Below are positions 29,513 through 38,537 of a stretch of 64,000 nucleotides of DNA, in pieces. This DNA comes from Paenibacillus riograndensis SBR5 (GTDB lineage Bacteria > Bacillota > Bacilli > Paenibacillales > Paenibacillaceae). The stretch covers positions 6,059,187 to 6,123,186 of the forward strand of contig NZ_LN831776.1 of the NCBI RefSeq assembly GCF_000981585.1. Reading direction: 5' to 3'. Numbering within the stretch: position 1 is the first letter of the stretch; the number at the start of each line of letters is the position of its first letter. A model generated the notes under the pieces. That model was not told where the DNA came from. It saw only the letters and a list, made by a program, of their open reading frames with translations, and made no database searches. A program made the position numbers and the translations under genes.

Positions 29513-29553
29513 AAAAGCCCTTCACAGTCTTAGCCAGACTGTGAAGGGCTTTT
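29513..29553. terminator. Bidirectional terminator between kdgK and the KdgR-like gene
   Basis: A perfect 18-bp stem AAAAGCCCTTCACAGTCT with its complement, with T-runs on both strands. Confidence 0.9.
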
Positions 29554-29592
29554 TGTTTGTGGTGAGCACTGTGAGCCATTGAAACATAGGTT

Positions 29593-30618
29593 TTACTTGG
29601 TCCCCGGCGGAGCCTGCACGGATTGTCCCTGCTGCAGCGCAGGCGGAAACCGGTAGGTAATCGGCACAGCTGCTTCCTGTGCCTCGATCAGGGAGAGCAT
29701 GATTTTGGCAGCCTGCATCCCCATCTCATAGGCAGGCTGCCGGATCGTTGTGATCGCCGGATTGTAGATCCGGGCAAACTCGGCATCATCAATCCCGATC
29801 ACAGACAACTGGCCGGGAATCGTTATGGAATGGCGGTTCGCATATTTCAGGATTTCCCCCAGCACCAGATCATTGGCTGCAAGCAGCGCCGTCGGCGGCT
29901 GCGGCAGGATCAGCAGCTCGTCCAGCGCGGAAGCAATCGCCTCTCTGGGCACACTGCGCACGTACCGGTCATTCATCGCGAGGCCCGCTTCCTCCATGGC
30001 CTTTTTGTAGCCGCTCATCCGCTCCTTACGGGGGGTAATCGCATGTTCGCCGAGGGGAAGCGACAAAATAGCAATCGCCTCATGGCCCTTCCCCGTCAGC
30101 TCTTTGATGGCTGTTTTGACGGCCATTTCGTTATCGAGCAGCAGACTCTGAGTGGTAATCCCCTCCACCAGCCGGTCCATAAAGACAAGGGGATACTCCG
30201 CTTCGATCAGACGGGAATAGGGAGACGGATTGTCCCCGGCCGGAAAAATGATCAACCCGTCCACCTGGCGGGCTACCAGCGCCTCCACGTGAGTGTTCTC
30301 CTTGTCCGCATTCTCGTCGCTATTGCAGATAATCACCTGTATGCCATGGCGCTGCAGCTCATTCTCAATCGCCCGGATACACTGGACCGACAGCGAATAA
30401 TCGATATTCGCCACGATAATACCAACCATATGTGTGCGGTTCTGCTTGAGGCTGCGTGCGAGGCCGTTCGGCTGATAATTCAGCTCTTCAATGACCTCGG
30501 CGATGCGGTTTTTGGTCGCTTCACTCATATATTTGAACCGTTTATTCAAAAATTGCGAGACCGTGCTTTTCGACACTCCCGCCTTTTGGGCGACATCTTC
30601 AATCGTCAGCTTCTTCAT
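29593..30618 (-). CDS. kdgR: LacI-family repressor, KdgR-like
   Basis: 341 residues from the ATG at 30618 (MKKLTIEDVAQKAGVSKST), with GGAG 7 bases ahead; the frame open to 30672 lacks a site. N-terminal HTH (~4-24) and hinge (NYQPNGLARSLKQ), then a periplasmic-binding-like effector domain (VGIIVANIDYS, SVIGIDDAEFARIYNPAITTI). The HTH with STVSQFLNKRFKYMS resembles Bacillus KdgR, which represses KDG genes. Convergent with kdgK, so the likely targets are eda and kdgK; the symbol is assigned from resemblance and context. Confidence 0.7.
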   Translation of the reverse strand: MKKLTIEDVAQKAGVSKSTVSQFLNKRFKYMSEATKNRIAEVIEELNYQPNGLARSLKQNRTHMVGIIVANIDYSLSVQCIRAIENELQRHGIQVIICNSDENADKENTHVEALVARQVDGLIIFPAGDNPSPYSRLIEAEYPLVFMDRLVEGITTQSLLLDNEMAVKTAIKELTGKGHEAIAILSLPLGEHAITPRKERMSGYKKAMEEAGLAMNDRYVRSVPREAIASALDELLILPQPPTALLAANDLVLGEILKYANRHSITIPGQLSVIGIDDAEFARIYNPAITTIRQPAYEMGMQAAKIMLSLIEAQEAAVPITYRFPPALQQGQSVQAPPGTK

Positions 30619-30946
30619 CTTTTCGCTCCACTCTGTATAAAAAAACACCGGCTCCCCCAAACCGCCCGGCAAGAGCGACTACGCAGAAAAGCCATACTTT
30701 CTGAACTCATCAAAAAGTATAGCTTTTTTTTAGTAAATTATCTAGTAATCATTATTAGAAGTTGCGGATGGGCTATTGATTAGACATTGCACCAAAATCG
30801 CAGTATGAATAATTGAATTGAAAGAGTTTCTATGTAATTCGTTCGTGGCGGGCTAAACTATGTATTTTTTTCGTAAAATGTATAGACTTACTGCAAATTT
30901 ACGAAAAAATATAATTTTTTATCGTTATTTTTATCGTTTTCTTTCG
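30619..30946. other. AT-rich divergent region between two LacI genes
   Basis: About 330 bases without a gene. It includes repeated TTTTATCGTT stretches (30915-30945), possibly operator sequence for one of the regulators. Confidence 0.4.
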
Positions 30947-30975
30947 TTGATTCATGTTTAATACAGGACTATAAT
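30947..30975 (+). promoter_or_regulatory. Sigma-A promoter of the second LacI gene
   Basis: TTGATT, exactly 17 bases, TATAAT. The transcript would start near 30982. Confidence 0.7.
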
Positions 30976-30994
30976 AACAACCGTTAACCATAAG

Positions 30995-32017
30995 ATGCTG
31001 TGTGACACAGCAAAGCGGGGGATTGTTCTGAAGACGAAGAAGGTAACTATTACGGACATCGCCAAGGCTATGGGCCTCTCACCGGTATCCGTCAGCAGGG
31101 CGCTGGCGAATCAGGCGGGAATCAGCGATGAGCTGAAGGCGAAGATTGTGAACAAGGCCGCAGAGATGGGCTATATCAAGCCAAGGAAGCACACGCCTGC
31201 CCGTATTCTGGTGCTGCACCAGAAGCCTTATCAGCATGATAACAGCAATTTCAGCTATATGGTACAAGGGATTGAGAAGGCCTTGCAGGAGGCCGATACC
31301 GACTACAGCATAGAGTTTCTGGATAAGGATAATCAGAGCCGGCTGATTCTGCCCTACCGCTTAAGTAAAGGCTTCAAGTTCGATGGTGTGATTTTTATCG
31401 GCAGATTCAATCCGGAGTATGTCTCCTTCATTCAGCAGGAAATTCCGAGCCTAATCTTCTATGTGGGCTATTCTCCTGCTTATGATTACGACAGTGTATG
31501 GTTCAGCTTCCTGAATGCCGGTTACAAGCAGTGCAAATATCTGATTGACCGGGGGCATAGCCGTATCGGGTTCCTCGGCGACCTCAGTGCGTACCGGAAC
31601 AAGGAAAAGAAAACAGGCATCACCTCTGCCCTTGAAGAGCATGGCCTGACTGTGGATGAAGCTCTTTTTTTCGGGCGCAATGAAGCTTTCCCCGCAAGGC
31701 TGGCCGGGTTAATCACGGATGGGCTGCTGCCAACCGCCTTTATTTGTGAGCATGATTTCGCTGCGGTGGAGCTGATCCGGCTGCTTCAGGGGCACGGTCT
31801 TAAAGTTCCGGGGGATGTTTCCATTCTCAGCAGCGGCAATACGGAGGTTTCGGCTTATTCGCTGCCCGCGCTCACCACAATGGATCTGAATATTGAATAC
31901 TCCTGCCGTACGGTCGTCTCCACGCTGCTGAAGCGGATTGCCGAACCGGGGAAACCTGCGGAAAATATTGCGGTATTAAGCACCCTTGTAGAGAGGGAGT
32001 CTGTACGAACACTTTAA
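30995..32017 (+). CDS. LacI-family transcriptional regulator
   Basis: 340 residues if begun at ATG 30995. That ATG has no ribosome site and would be almost leaderless (transcript start near 30982). A CTG at 31028 has GGGGG about 7 bases ahead and gives a product starting directly before the HTH (TKKVTITDIAKAMGLSPVSVSRAL), 329 residues; I cannot decide between them. After the HTH comes a LacI-type effector domain (FDGVIFIGRFN, RGHSRIGFLGD, VSILSSGNTE). Located 27 bases ahead of an ABC exporter pair in the same direction, so probably cotranscribed and their regulator. The effector is unknown. Confidence 0.82.
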   Translation: MLCDTAKRGIVLKTKKVTITDIAKAMGLSPVSVSRALANQAGISDELKAKIVNKAAEMGYIKPRKHTPARILVLHQKPYQHDNSNFSYMVQGIEKALQEADTDYSIEFLDKDNQSRLILPYRLSKGFKFDGVIFIGRFNPEYVSFIQQEIPSLIFYVGYSPAYDYDSVWFSFLNAGYKQCKYLIDRGHSRIGFLGDLSAYRNKEKKTGITSALEEHGLTVDEALFFGRNEAFPARLAGLITDGLLPTAFICEHDFAAVELIRLLQGHGLKVPGDVSILSSGNTEVSAYSLPALTTMDLNIEYSCRTVVSTLLKRIAEPGKPAENIAVLSTLVERESVRTL

Positions 32018-32044
32018 TAAGCGCTTTTTAAAGGTGGGGAATTC

Positions 32045-33796
32045 ATGGATTTTTCGGTATTGCTGCGTTTTTTCAAAGCCCATAAATTCAGCTATCTGAC
32101 AGGGTTTGCGTTCATGTTCGCCGCCTCTTTCATCCAGACCCTGTTTCCCAGGGTGCTCGGAAGTGCGGTGGATCTGATGAAGGAGAGCGGATTTGCGGTC
32201 CGTCAGGTCATGTTCCAGGTGCTGTGGATGACGCTGATCGCCGCCGCAGTCTTCGCCTGCACTTTTCTATGGAGAAATATTATTATCGCCAATGCGCGCA
32301 ACCTGGAATGCTATTTCCGCGAAGAGCTCGTCCGGCATTTTTTGAAGCTGTCCCCCGCCTTCTACAATACCCGCAAGACCGGCGACCTGATCGCCTATGC
32401 CATCAACGACATTTCAGCGGTACGCATGACCTTTGGTCCGGCGACGGCGATGTCTTTTAACGGAATTGTTATCTGCTTCTCCTCGGTCTACTTCATGTTC
32501 GCCACCGTCGATGCCCGCCTTACGCTGATTACCTTAGCGCCGCTGCCCTTCATTATTCTGCTCATGCTGTTCACCGGCCGCAAGGTCCAGACCAGATTCC
32601 GCATTGTACAAAATCAATTCGGGGCCGTGTCTGACCGGGTGCAGGAGAATATCTCCGGTATCCGCGTTATTAAAGCTTATGTGCAGGAACGTTCCGAAAT
32701 GGAACGCTTCAGTGCACTGAGCAGCCGCATGAAGCAGGCCAATCTGGATCTGATCCGCGTCTCTGCTGCACTTCCGGCCATGATCGAATTCGGGTTCGCC
32801 ATCTGTTTTGTGCTGAATCTGGTTTTCGGCAGCCGTATGGTGCTGAGGGGGGAGATCAGCATTGGGATGTTTGTCGCTTTTAACGGCTATTTGAGTCTGA
32901 TCGTGAACCCTATTGTGTCGATTGGGCGGATTGTGACGATTTTTCAGCGCGGCATGGCTTCCCTTGGGCGGCTGCATGACATCCTGCGGATACAGCCGGA
33001 TATCCAGGACCTCCCGCAAGCCGCAGACATTCAACCCGAGGGTCCGGTCGAGCTGCGGGATTTGACGTTCCATTACGATGGAACCGGGACTCCTGCCCTT
33101 AAGGACATCTCACTTGTGCTGCCAAAAGGGCATACCCTGGGCATTATCGGCCACACCGGGTCCGGCAAAAGCACACTCGCCAGCCTCCTTTTCCGCTTCT
33201 TCAACGTGGAACCCGGGCGGATCTTGCTGAATGGGAGAGACATTAACGGCTACACGCTGGAGGCGCTGCGGGGAGGGCTCGGGTATGTGCCGCAGGACAC
33301 CTTTATTTTCGCGGCTTCGGTGAGAGAGAATATTGTTTTTTTCAAAGACGGGTACAGCGAGGAAGAGGTGCGTGAAGCCGCAAGGCTCTCCATGATCGCA
33401 GACAGTATCGGCGGCTTGCCTGAGGGCTATGATACGATTCTGGGAGAACGCGGCGTCAATCTGTCGGGTGGACAAAAGCAGCGTCTCGCCATCGCCCGCG
33501 CGTTGATCCGCGATCCCGCCATTCTCATCCTGGACGATGCGCTGTCTGCGGTCGATGCTGTCACCGAAGGGCTGATTCTGGAACGGCTGCGGCAGACCCG
33601 CCAAGGCAAAACCAACATTCTGATCTCGCACCGCGTCTCCGCCGTGATGGAAGCCGATGAGATTATTGTGCTGGACAAAGGAATGATCGTTGAAAGAGGA
33701 ACTCATGCGCAGCTGCTCAAGGAAGGAGGCCTGTATTATGATATCTACACCGAACAGCATGAAGACGGGCAGTCAGTCTATCCGAAAAAAGCCTGA
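32045..33796 (+). CDS. ABC exporter half-transporter, degenerate-site subunit (BmrC/YheI-like)
   Basis: 583 residues: six-helix exporter domain (~15-300) and ATP-binding domain (~335-575). Walker A GHTGSGKST, signature LSGGQKQRL and Walker B ILILDDALSAVD are present; the residue after the Walker B Asp is Asp instead of the catalytic Glu, as in the degenerate subunit of heterodimeric exporters such as BmrC/BmrD and TM287/288. The partner gene overlaps its end. Likely an inner-membrane drug or lipid-like exporter; the substrate is not deducible. Confidence 0.88.
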   Translation: MDFSVLLRFFKAHKFSYLTGFAFMFAASFIQTLFPRVLGSAVDLMKESGFAVRQVMFQVLWMTLIAAAVFACTFLWRNIIIANARNLECYFREELVRHFLKLSPAFYNTRKTGDLIAYAINDISAVRMTFGPATAMSFNGIVICFSSVYFMFATVDARLTLITLAPLPFIILLMLFTGRKVQTRFRIVQNQFGAVSDRVQENISGIRVIKAYVQERSEMERFSALSSRMKQANLDLIRVSAALPAMIEFGFAICFVLNLVFGSRMVLRGEISIGMFVAFNGYLSLIVNPIVSIGRIVTIFQRGMASLGRLHDILRIQPDIQDLPQAADIQPEGPVELRDLTFHYDGTGTPALKDISLVLPKGHTLGIIGHTGSGKSTLASLLFRFFNVEPGRILLNGRDINGYTLEALRGGLGYVPQDTFIFAASVRENIVFFKDGYSEEEVREAARLSMIADSIGGLPEGYDTILGERGVNLSGGQKQRLAIARALIRDPAILILDDALSAVDAVTEGLILERLRQTRQGKTNILISHRVSAVMEADEIIVLDKGMIVERGTHAQLLKEGGLYYDIYTEQHEDGQSVYPKKA

Positions 33797-35540
33797 GGCG
33801 GGCGCAGTCAAACTGCTGCTGCATTTATCCGCCCCTTACACCTTCCAGCTCATTCTCGCCTGTCTGTGCGTAGTCATTGTCAATGGCGCTTTGCTGATTC
33901 AGCCGCTGTTGCTGCAGCGCGTAATCGACCATTTTCTAATCGGCGGAGCCGTGGAACGCGGCCTTGATTCCATCGGCGGGCTGGCCCTGCTCTACCTGCT
34001 GGTTTCGGCGGCAAGTGCGGTTTTTTCCTATCTCCAGGCGCTGATTGTCGGCAAAGCCGGACAGAGCCTGATTCATGAGCTGCGGGTCCGGGTCTTTTCG
34101 ATTATCGAGCGGCTTCCGCTGCCTTACCTGGACCGGACCTCCTCCGGCAGGCTGATTACCCGGGCGACGAACGATACCTCTGAAATCAGCGACCTCTACA
34201 CCGACGTCATTATATCTTTGGTAAAAGATGTGCTGCTGCTGGCGGGCATTGTATATGCCATGCTGGTCCTCAGCCCCAAGCTTACGCTGGTCTCGTTCAC
34301 CGTAATTCCGGTGATTGTGTTCCTCGTTTTTTTTATCAAAAACAAAATCAAAAAAAACTTCTTCCATATGAAGCATTACATCGGACAGATCAACGGCTTC
34401 ATTGCCGAGAGCATCTCCGGAATGCGGGTCATTCAGATCTTCCGCGCCGAAAAGGAAAAAGAGCAGCAGTTCCTCAAGCTGAACGGGGAGTATTTCAACA
34501 CAACCCTGATTCAGGTCCGCCTGAACAGCATCCTGAAGCCGGCCTCAGATATGTTTCAGAGCCTGGCGATTGCGATTCTTGTCTGGTACAGTGTAGGCCG
34601 GATAGCCGGCGGTACCCTGCAGATTGGTGTGCTGTATGCGTTCACGACCTATATTAAGCAATTTTTTGCCCCGGTCTCTGATCTGGCTGACAAGTATACC
34701 TCCATTCAATCCGCATTCGTGTCCACAGAACGTATCTTTGAGCTGATCCGTGAGGAGGAGCACCTGGAGGAGCCGGATGCCGGTCTGCCCATGCAGCGCC
34801 TGAACGGAAGGATCGAGTTCCGCCGCGTGTGGTTCTCCTATAACGGGGCCGATTGGGTGCTGAAGGACGTAAGCTTTGTAATTGAAAAAGGGCAGACTGC
34901 CGCTTTTATCGGGGAAACCGGGGCCGGCAAAACGACGATCATCAGCTTGATCAACGGCTTTTACAAGGTGCAGAAGGGAGAAATCCTCATTGATGGTGTC
35001 AACGTGAACGATATCCGGCTGGATGATCTGCGGCGCAATATCTCCGTTGTGCTCCAGGATGTATTCCTGTTCTCGGGCACGATCCGCGACAATATCACAC
35101 TTGGGGACGACATTGACGACGATACTGTACTGGACGCACTGCGCGCTTCCTGCGCTGAGGCGTTTGTTCATAGCGCTCCCGAAGGAATCGACGAACCGGT
35201 CACCGAACGGGGAAGCACCTTATCCGCTGGCCAGAGGCAGTTAATTTCCTTCGCCCGTGCCATCGCCCATGATCCGGCCATCTTCGTTCTCGACGAAGCC
35301 ACCGCCAACATCGATACCCGCACCGAAAAGCTGATCCAGCAGGCCATCGACAATGCCGCGAGCGGAAGAACGACCTTAATTATCGCCCACCGGCTGTCTA
35401 CGATCACAGGTGCAGACCTGATTATAGCGATGAAAGCCGGCAGAATCGCCGAATCCGGTCATCCCCGTGAACTGCTGAAACGCGGCGGGTATTATGCGAA
35501 GCTGCTGCAGGAAAGCCGGGATCATGTGTATTCTTCGTGA
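33738..35540 (+). CDS. ABC exporter half-transporter, catalytic subunit (BmrD/YheH-like)
   Basis: 600 residues from ATG at 33738, with GGAGG 8 bases ahead, overlapping the first subunit by 59 bases. Six-helix domain plus ATPase domain with Walker A GETGAGKTT, signature LSAGQRQLI and Walker B FVLDEATANID carrying the true catalytic Glu. The noncanonical SAGQ signature and intact Glu complement the partner's degenerate Glu position and canonical signature, which is the pattern of a heterodimer with one active ATP site. The long overlap indicates coupled translation. Confidence 0.88.
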   Translation: MISTPNSMKTGSQSIRKKPEAGAVKLLLHLSAPYTFQLILACLCVVIVNGALLIQPLLLQRVIDHFLIGGAVERGLDSIGGLALLYLLVSAASAVFSYLQALIVGKAGQSLIHELRVRVFSIIERLPLPYLDRTSSGRLITRATNDTSEISDLYTDVIISLVKDVLLLAGIVYAMLVLSPKLTLVSFTVIPVIVFLVFFIKNKIKKNFFHMKHYIGQINGFIAESISGMRVIQIFRAEKEKEQQFLKLNGEYFNTTLIQVRLNSILKPASDMFQSLAIAILVWYSVGRIAGGTLQIGVLYAFTTYIKQFFAPVSDLADKYTSIQSAFVSTERIFELIREEEHLEEPDAGLPMQRLNGRIEFRRVWFSYNGADWVLKDVSFVIEKGQTAAFIGETGAGKTTIISLINGFYKVQKGEILIDGVNVNDIRLDDLRRNISVVLQDVFLFSGTIRDNITLGDDIDDDTVLDALRASCAEAFVHSAPEGIDEPVTERGSTLSAGQRQLISFARAIAHDPAIFVLDEATANIDTRTEKLIQQAIDNAASGRTTLIIAHRLSTITGADLIIAMKAGRIAESGHPRELLKRGGYYAKLLQESRDHVYSS

Positions 35541-35695
35541 ATGAAGAAATTGCCTCCCCATAGAAGGTCAATTTCCGGTCCGGAATCCGCATATTTTTCA
35601 GTCCGGAAGGGATGAATAAAGGCGATGATTATAGCAGCAGTGCTCCGAAGCCAGATTAGACCATCCATTATTAAACCTATGAGGAGGATACGAAG

Positions 35696-36013
35696 ATGGA
35701 ACAGCCCCCATTAGAGGTGTTTGGTACATGGCAGCATGCTTATGAGGAAGATGCCAATGGCATTGCAGTCTATCGCCCAGCCGGCAATTCGTTTGCTTCT
35801 TTCCAAGATCGTGAAGAGATAGAAATCAGACAGGACGGAACCTTCTCCAGACTTGTCCCCCGCCGCAGTGAGGCTCCAGATATCATAAAGGGCGAATGGG
35901 AGCAAACGAAGGATCAAGTGATCCATGTCTCCTATGAATCCCCCGGCCTCGCCCCGCAACAGCTGGAAATCATAGAAAGCAAACCGGATCTTCTCAGGGT
36001 GCGCAAAGTCTAA
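35696..36013 (+). CDS. Small soluble protein of unknown function
   Basis: 105 residues, no signal peptide or membrane segment. Alternating beta-type strands (EEIEIRQDGTFSRLV, IIKGEWEQTKDQVIHVSYES, QLEIIESKPDLLRVRKV) suggest a small lipocalin-like or META-like beta barrel, where GxW near the start (FGTWQHAY) is a common feature. A GAGGAGG site lies 9 bases before ATG. No partner is apparent; it sits 155 bases after the exporter. Confidence 0.6.
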   Translation: MEQPPLEVFGTWQHAYEEDANGIAVYRPAGNSFASFQDREEIEIRQDGTFSRLVPRRSEAPDIIKGEWEQTKDQVIHVSYESPGLAPQQLEIIESKPDLLRVRKV

Positions 36014-36079
36014 AGCCGGATACAAATTCAGATCAGTTGAAACAACCCCGTGCCCGAACCAATTTGGGAGGACGGCAAT

Positions 36080-36133
36080 ATGCATGAAATTTCGTTTGAG
36101 ACGCTGCTGCTGATCACGGCAAAACCAGACTAA
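36080..36133 (+). pseudogene. 5' fragment of a cation/proton antiporter gene
   Basis: A ribosome site (GGGAGGA) and ATG lead into MHEISFETLLLI, which looks like the start of CPA2-type sodium/proton antiporters, then runs into TAKPD and a stop. Similarity breaks near 36116, where sequence of the opposite-strand MFS fragment begins. Only about 12 codons remain, so the assignment is tentative. Confidence 0.45.
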
Positions 36134-36434
36134 TGGCGAATAACCGGTTCAACGGAACAAAATCAGACAACCGGCTGTAGGTGATCGAGAAGATAGCGAA
36201 CACGATAGAATAACCGGTGACCGTCAACGAAACGGTGGACGGCAGCAAGTTAAAATAATGGCTCAAATCGTTTAACGCCAAATTAAACATGGCCGTGTTC
36301 ATAGTGACCAACACAACGGTAATGCCCAGCAACGTAATAATGATGCCTTCATGGGGAAGAAGGAGCGCTTCGTTTTTCTCGACTATCGTATTGTTGAGCG
36401 CATCTTTCACGGGATTTTCCTTCTTTCCATTCAT
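36114..36434 (-). pseudogene. 5' fragment of a DHA2-type MFS efflux gene
   Basis: 106 residues from the ATG at 36434, against 450-500 for the family. It begins with a hydrophilic start, membrane helix 1 (GIIITLLGITVVLVTMNTAMFNLAL) and helix 2 (STVSLTVTGYSIVFAIFSITYSRLSD), as in drug:proton antiporters of the 14-helix DHA2 group, then ends LFAISLVLP-stop at a sequence junction. The other twelve helices are missing. It begins 16 bases after the GAPDH stop on the same strand, so it was probably in an operon with gap. It should be non-functional. Confidence 0.75.
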
Positions 36435-36450
36435 TGTTCTTATGCCGGTT

Positions 36451-37461
36451 TTACTTAGCGATCTTAGCAAAGTACTCCAGAGTGCGGACCAATTGGGATG
36501 TGTAAGACATTTCGTTGTCGTACCAAGCTACGGTTTTCACCAATTGCTGGTCTTGGACCGTCAGAACTTTAGTCTGAGTCGCATCGAAGAGAGAACCGAA
36601 TGTGATGCCTTTGATATCGGAAGATACGATTTCGTCTTCAGTGTATCCGTAAGTTTCCGAATCGGAAGCCTCTTTCATGGCAGCGTTGACTTGATCAACC
36701 GTTACCTTTGTGTTCAGTACTGAAACGAGTTCAGTCACAGAACCTGTTGGAACAGGAACACGTTGAGAGGCACCATCCAGTTTGCCTTTCAGCTCTGGAA
36801 GAACCAGACCGATCGCTTTTGCAGCACCTGTGGAGTACGGAACGATATTCTCGGCAGCAGCGCGCGCACCGCGGAAATCACCTTTCGGATTCGGAGCGTC
36901 TAATGTGTTTTGGTTGCCCGTGTAAGCGTGGACTGTCGTCATCAGCCCGGATATGATACCGAACTTGTCGTGCAATGCTTTAGCCATAGGAGCCAGGCAA
37001 TTCGTTGTACAGGAAGCACCGGAAATGACGGTTTCCGTTCCGTCTAGCGTTTCATGGTTCACGTTGTATACGATCGTTTTGATGTCGCCTGTAGCAGGAG
37101 CCGAGATTACGACCTTCTTCGCCCCGCCTTTCAGGTGAAGCTCGGCTTTTTCTTTCGTGGTGAGGAAGCCTGTACATTCGAGAATGATATCTACGCCAAG
37201 CTCGCCCCAAGGGAGCTCTTCAGGGTTGCGGTTCATAAGAACCTTAACCTCTTTGCCGTTAACTTTGAAGTACCCGTCATGAACTTCAATGTCTCCGTTG
37301 AAAATGCCTTGCGTTGTATCATATTTGAGCAGATGGGCCAACATTTTAGCGTTAGTAAGGTCGTTGATGGCTACAACCTCGACACCTTCCACATTTTGAA
37401 TACGGCGGAAAGCGAGCCGTCCGATACGTCCAAAACCGTTAATGCCTACTTTTATACTCAT
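36451..37461 (-). CDS. gap: Glyceraldehyde-3-phosphate dehydrogenase, type I (probable accessory copy)
   Basis: 336 residues from the ATG at 37461, with GGAGG upstream. NAD fold [15 protein letters not shown], Asp34 (NAD preference), catalytic C151 in SGASCTTNC and H178 in TVHAYTGNQ are intact, so it should oxidise glyceraldehyde 3-phosphate with NAD. In Bacillales the glycolytic gapA lies in the cggR-gapA-pgk operon; here there are no glycolytic neighbours but a TetR gene and an efflux fragment, so I infer an extra copy under TetR control. The perfect palindrome at 37622-37657 overlaps its likely promoter. Confidence 0.92.
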   Translation of the reverse strand: MSIKVGINGFGRIGRLAFRRIQNVEGVEVVAINDLTNAKMLAHLLKYDTTQGIFNGDIEVHDGYFKVNGKEVKVLMNRNPEELPWGELGVDIILECTGFLTTKEKAELHLKGGAKKVVISAPATGDIKTIVYNVNHETLDGTETVISGASCTTNCLAPMAKALHDKFGIISGLMTTVHAYTGNQNTLDAPNPKGDFRGARAAAENIVPYSTGAAKAIGLVLPELKGKLDGASQRVPVPTGSVTELVSVLNTKVTVDQVNAAMKEASDSETYGYTEDEIVSSDIKGITFGSLFDATQTKVLTVQDQQLVKTVAWYDNEMSYTSQLVRTLEYFAKIAK

Positions 37462-37621
37462 TGAATAGTCCTCCATAATTCCGTATTTTTATTTTATTTT
37501 GAAATAAGTGAATACCTCTTCTGACTGAATCCCCTGCACTAGCGATTAAAAAGGCCTCATCGCCCAGTACGTACATCCCCTCTCTCCTGATTTCCTATCC
37601 CGCCTCTCTCTTGGCTGTTTA

Positions 37622-37657
37622 TAATATAAAAGATACCGATCGGTATCTTTTATATTA
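37622..37657. promoter_or_regulatory. 36-bp perfect palindrome, probable TetR operator
   Basis: A perfect dyad around ACCGATCGGT (core AAGATACCGATCGGTATCTT) in the gap/TetR divergent region. A minus-strand TTGCCA and TATAAA place its edge on the gap promoter; the TetR promoter -10 (TATAAT, 37701-37706) is about 45 bases away. Confidence 0.8.
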
Positions 37658-37739
37658 ACATAATTCTACCGAATGGCAAGGGCGCAACCGTAAAATTTGT
37701 TATAATAGATTATCAGAATAAGGTTCATACGGAGGGCTC

Positions 37740-38339
37740 ATGAAAAAAGGGGATAGAACTCGGGAATACATCATCATGAAATCGGCTGAACTTTTTAACC
37801 AGAGGGGATATGCCGGTTCATCACTTAACGATATTATTGCCGCCACCGGAATTAAGAAGGGCGGAATCTATCGCCATTTCGGCAGTAAAGACGAGATCGC
37901 GCTTGAAGCCTATAATTACGCCGCCAATGTGGTTAACGGAAGATTTTCCGAAGCGATCGATAAAGAGGAGTCTGCGGCAGGCCGGTTGCTCGCATTTTTC
38001 CACGTTTATGAAGATGTTGTGAACACCCCCCCGTTCATCGGCGGATGCCCTTTGCAGAACACCGCCACAGAAAGTGACGATACTCATCCCTCATTGCGCG
38101 ATAAGGCCCAACGAGGAATGCACAACACCTTGGACATGATGAAGCAAATTATTTATGAGGGGATTCGAACGGGTGAATTCAAGGAAGATGTGGATCCGGA
38201 CACCTTGGCTTCGTTTGCCCTTTCCTTGCTGGAAGGCGGCATTTTGCTGAGCAAGTTGGAAGGCAGCAACCGACACATGCAAATGAATATGGCCAGTTTC
38301 TCTTCCTTCCTACAGCAATGTTGCCTAAAGGTACATTGA
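37740..38339 (+). CDS. TetR-family transcriptional regulator
   Basis: 199 residues. N-terminal TetR HTH (~8-55: EYIIMKSAELFNQRGYAGSSLNDIIAATGIKKGGIYRHFGSKDEI) and a C-terminal ligand domain of the type with GGCPLQNTATE, common in repressors that answer electrophiles or drugs. Good GGAGG site. Divergent from gap with a perfect 36-bp palindrome between them; likely represses gap and the former efflux gene. Cys in the ligand domain (GGC) could be a sensing residue; that is inference. Confidence 0.9.
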   Translation: MKKGDRTREYIIMKSAELFNQRGYAGSSLNDIIAATGIKKGGIYRHFGSKDEIALEAYNYAANVVNGRFSEAIDKEESAAGRLLAFFHVYEDVVNTPPFIGGCPLQNTATESDDTHPSLRDKAQRGMHNTLDMMKQIIYEGIRTGEFKEDVDPDTLASFALSLLEGGILLSKLEGSNRHMQMNMASFSSFLQQCCLKVH

Positions 38340-38537
38340 TCTACCGCTGTGCTTCTCAACTTCATGTCAACAATAGCCCTGTGGGCTCAATTTCCCACGG
38401 CGCTTGTGAAGCTGCAAGCTTATCCTTACTGGATTTATAAGTTTACTATTACACCAAGTCGGTACTAGTTAAACCGCCTTCAACTAAATTGGCGTAACTG
38501 CACATTTCCACATTGCTTGCTGCTTTACTGCACCGTC

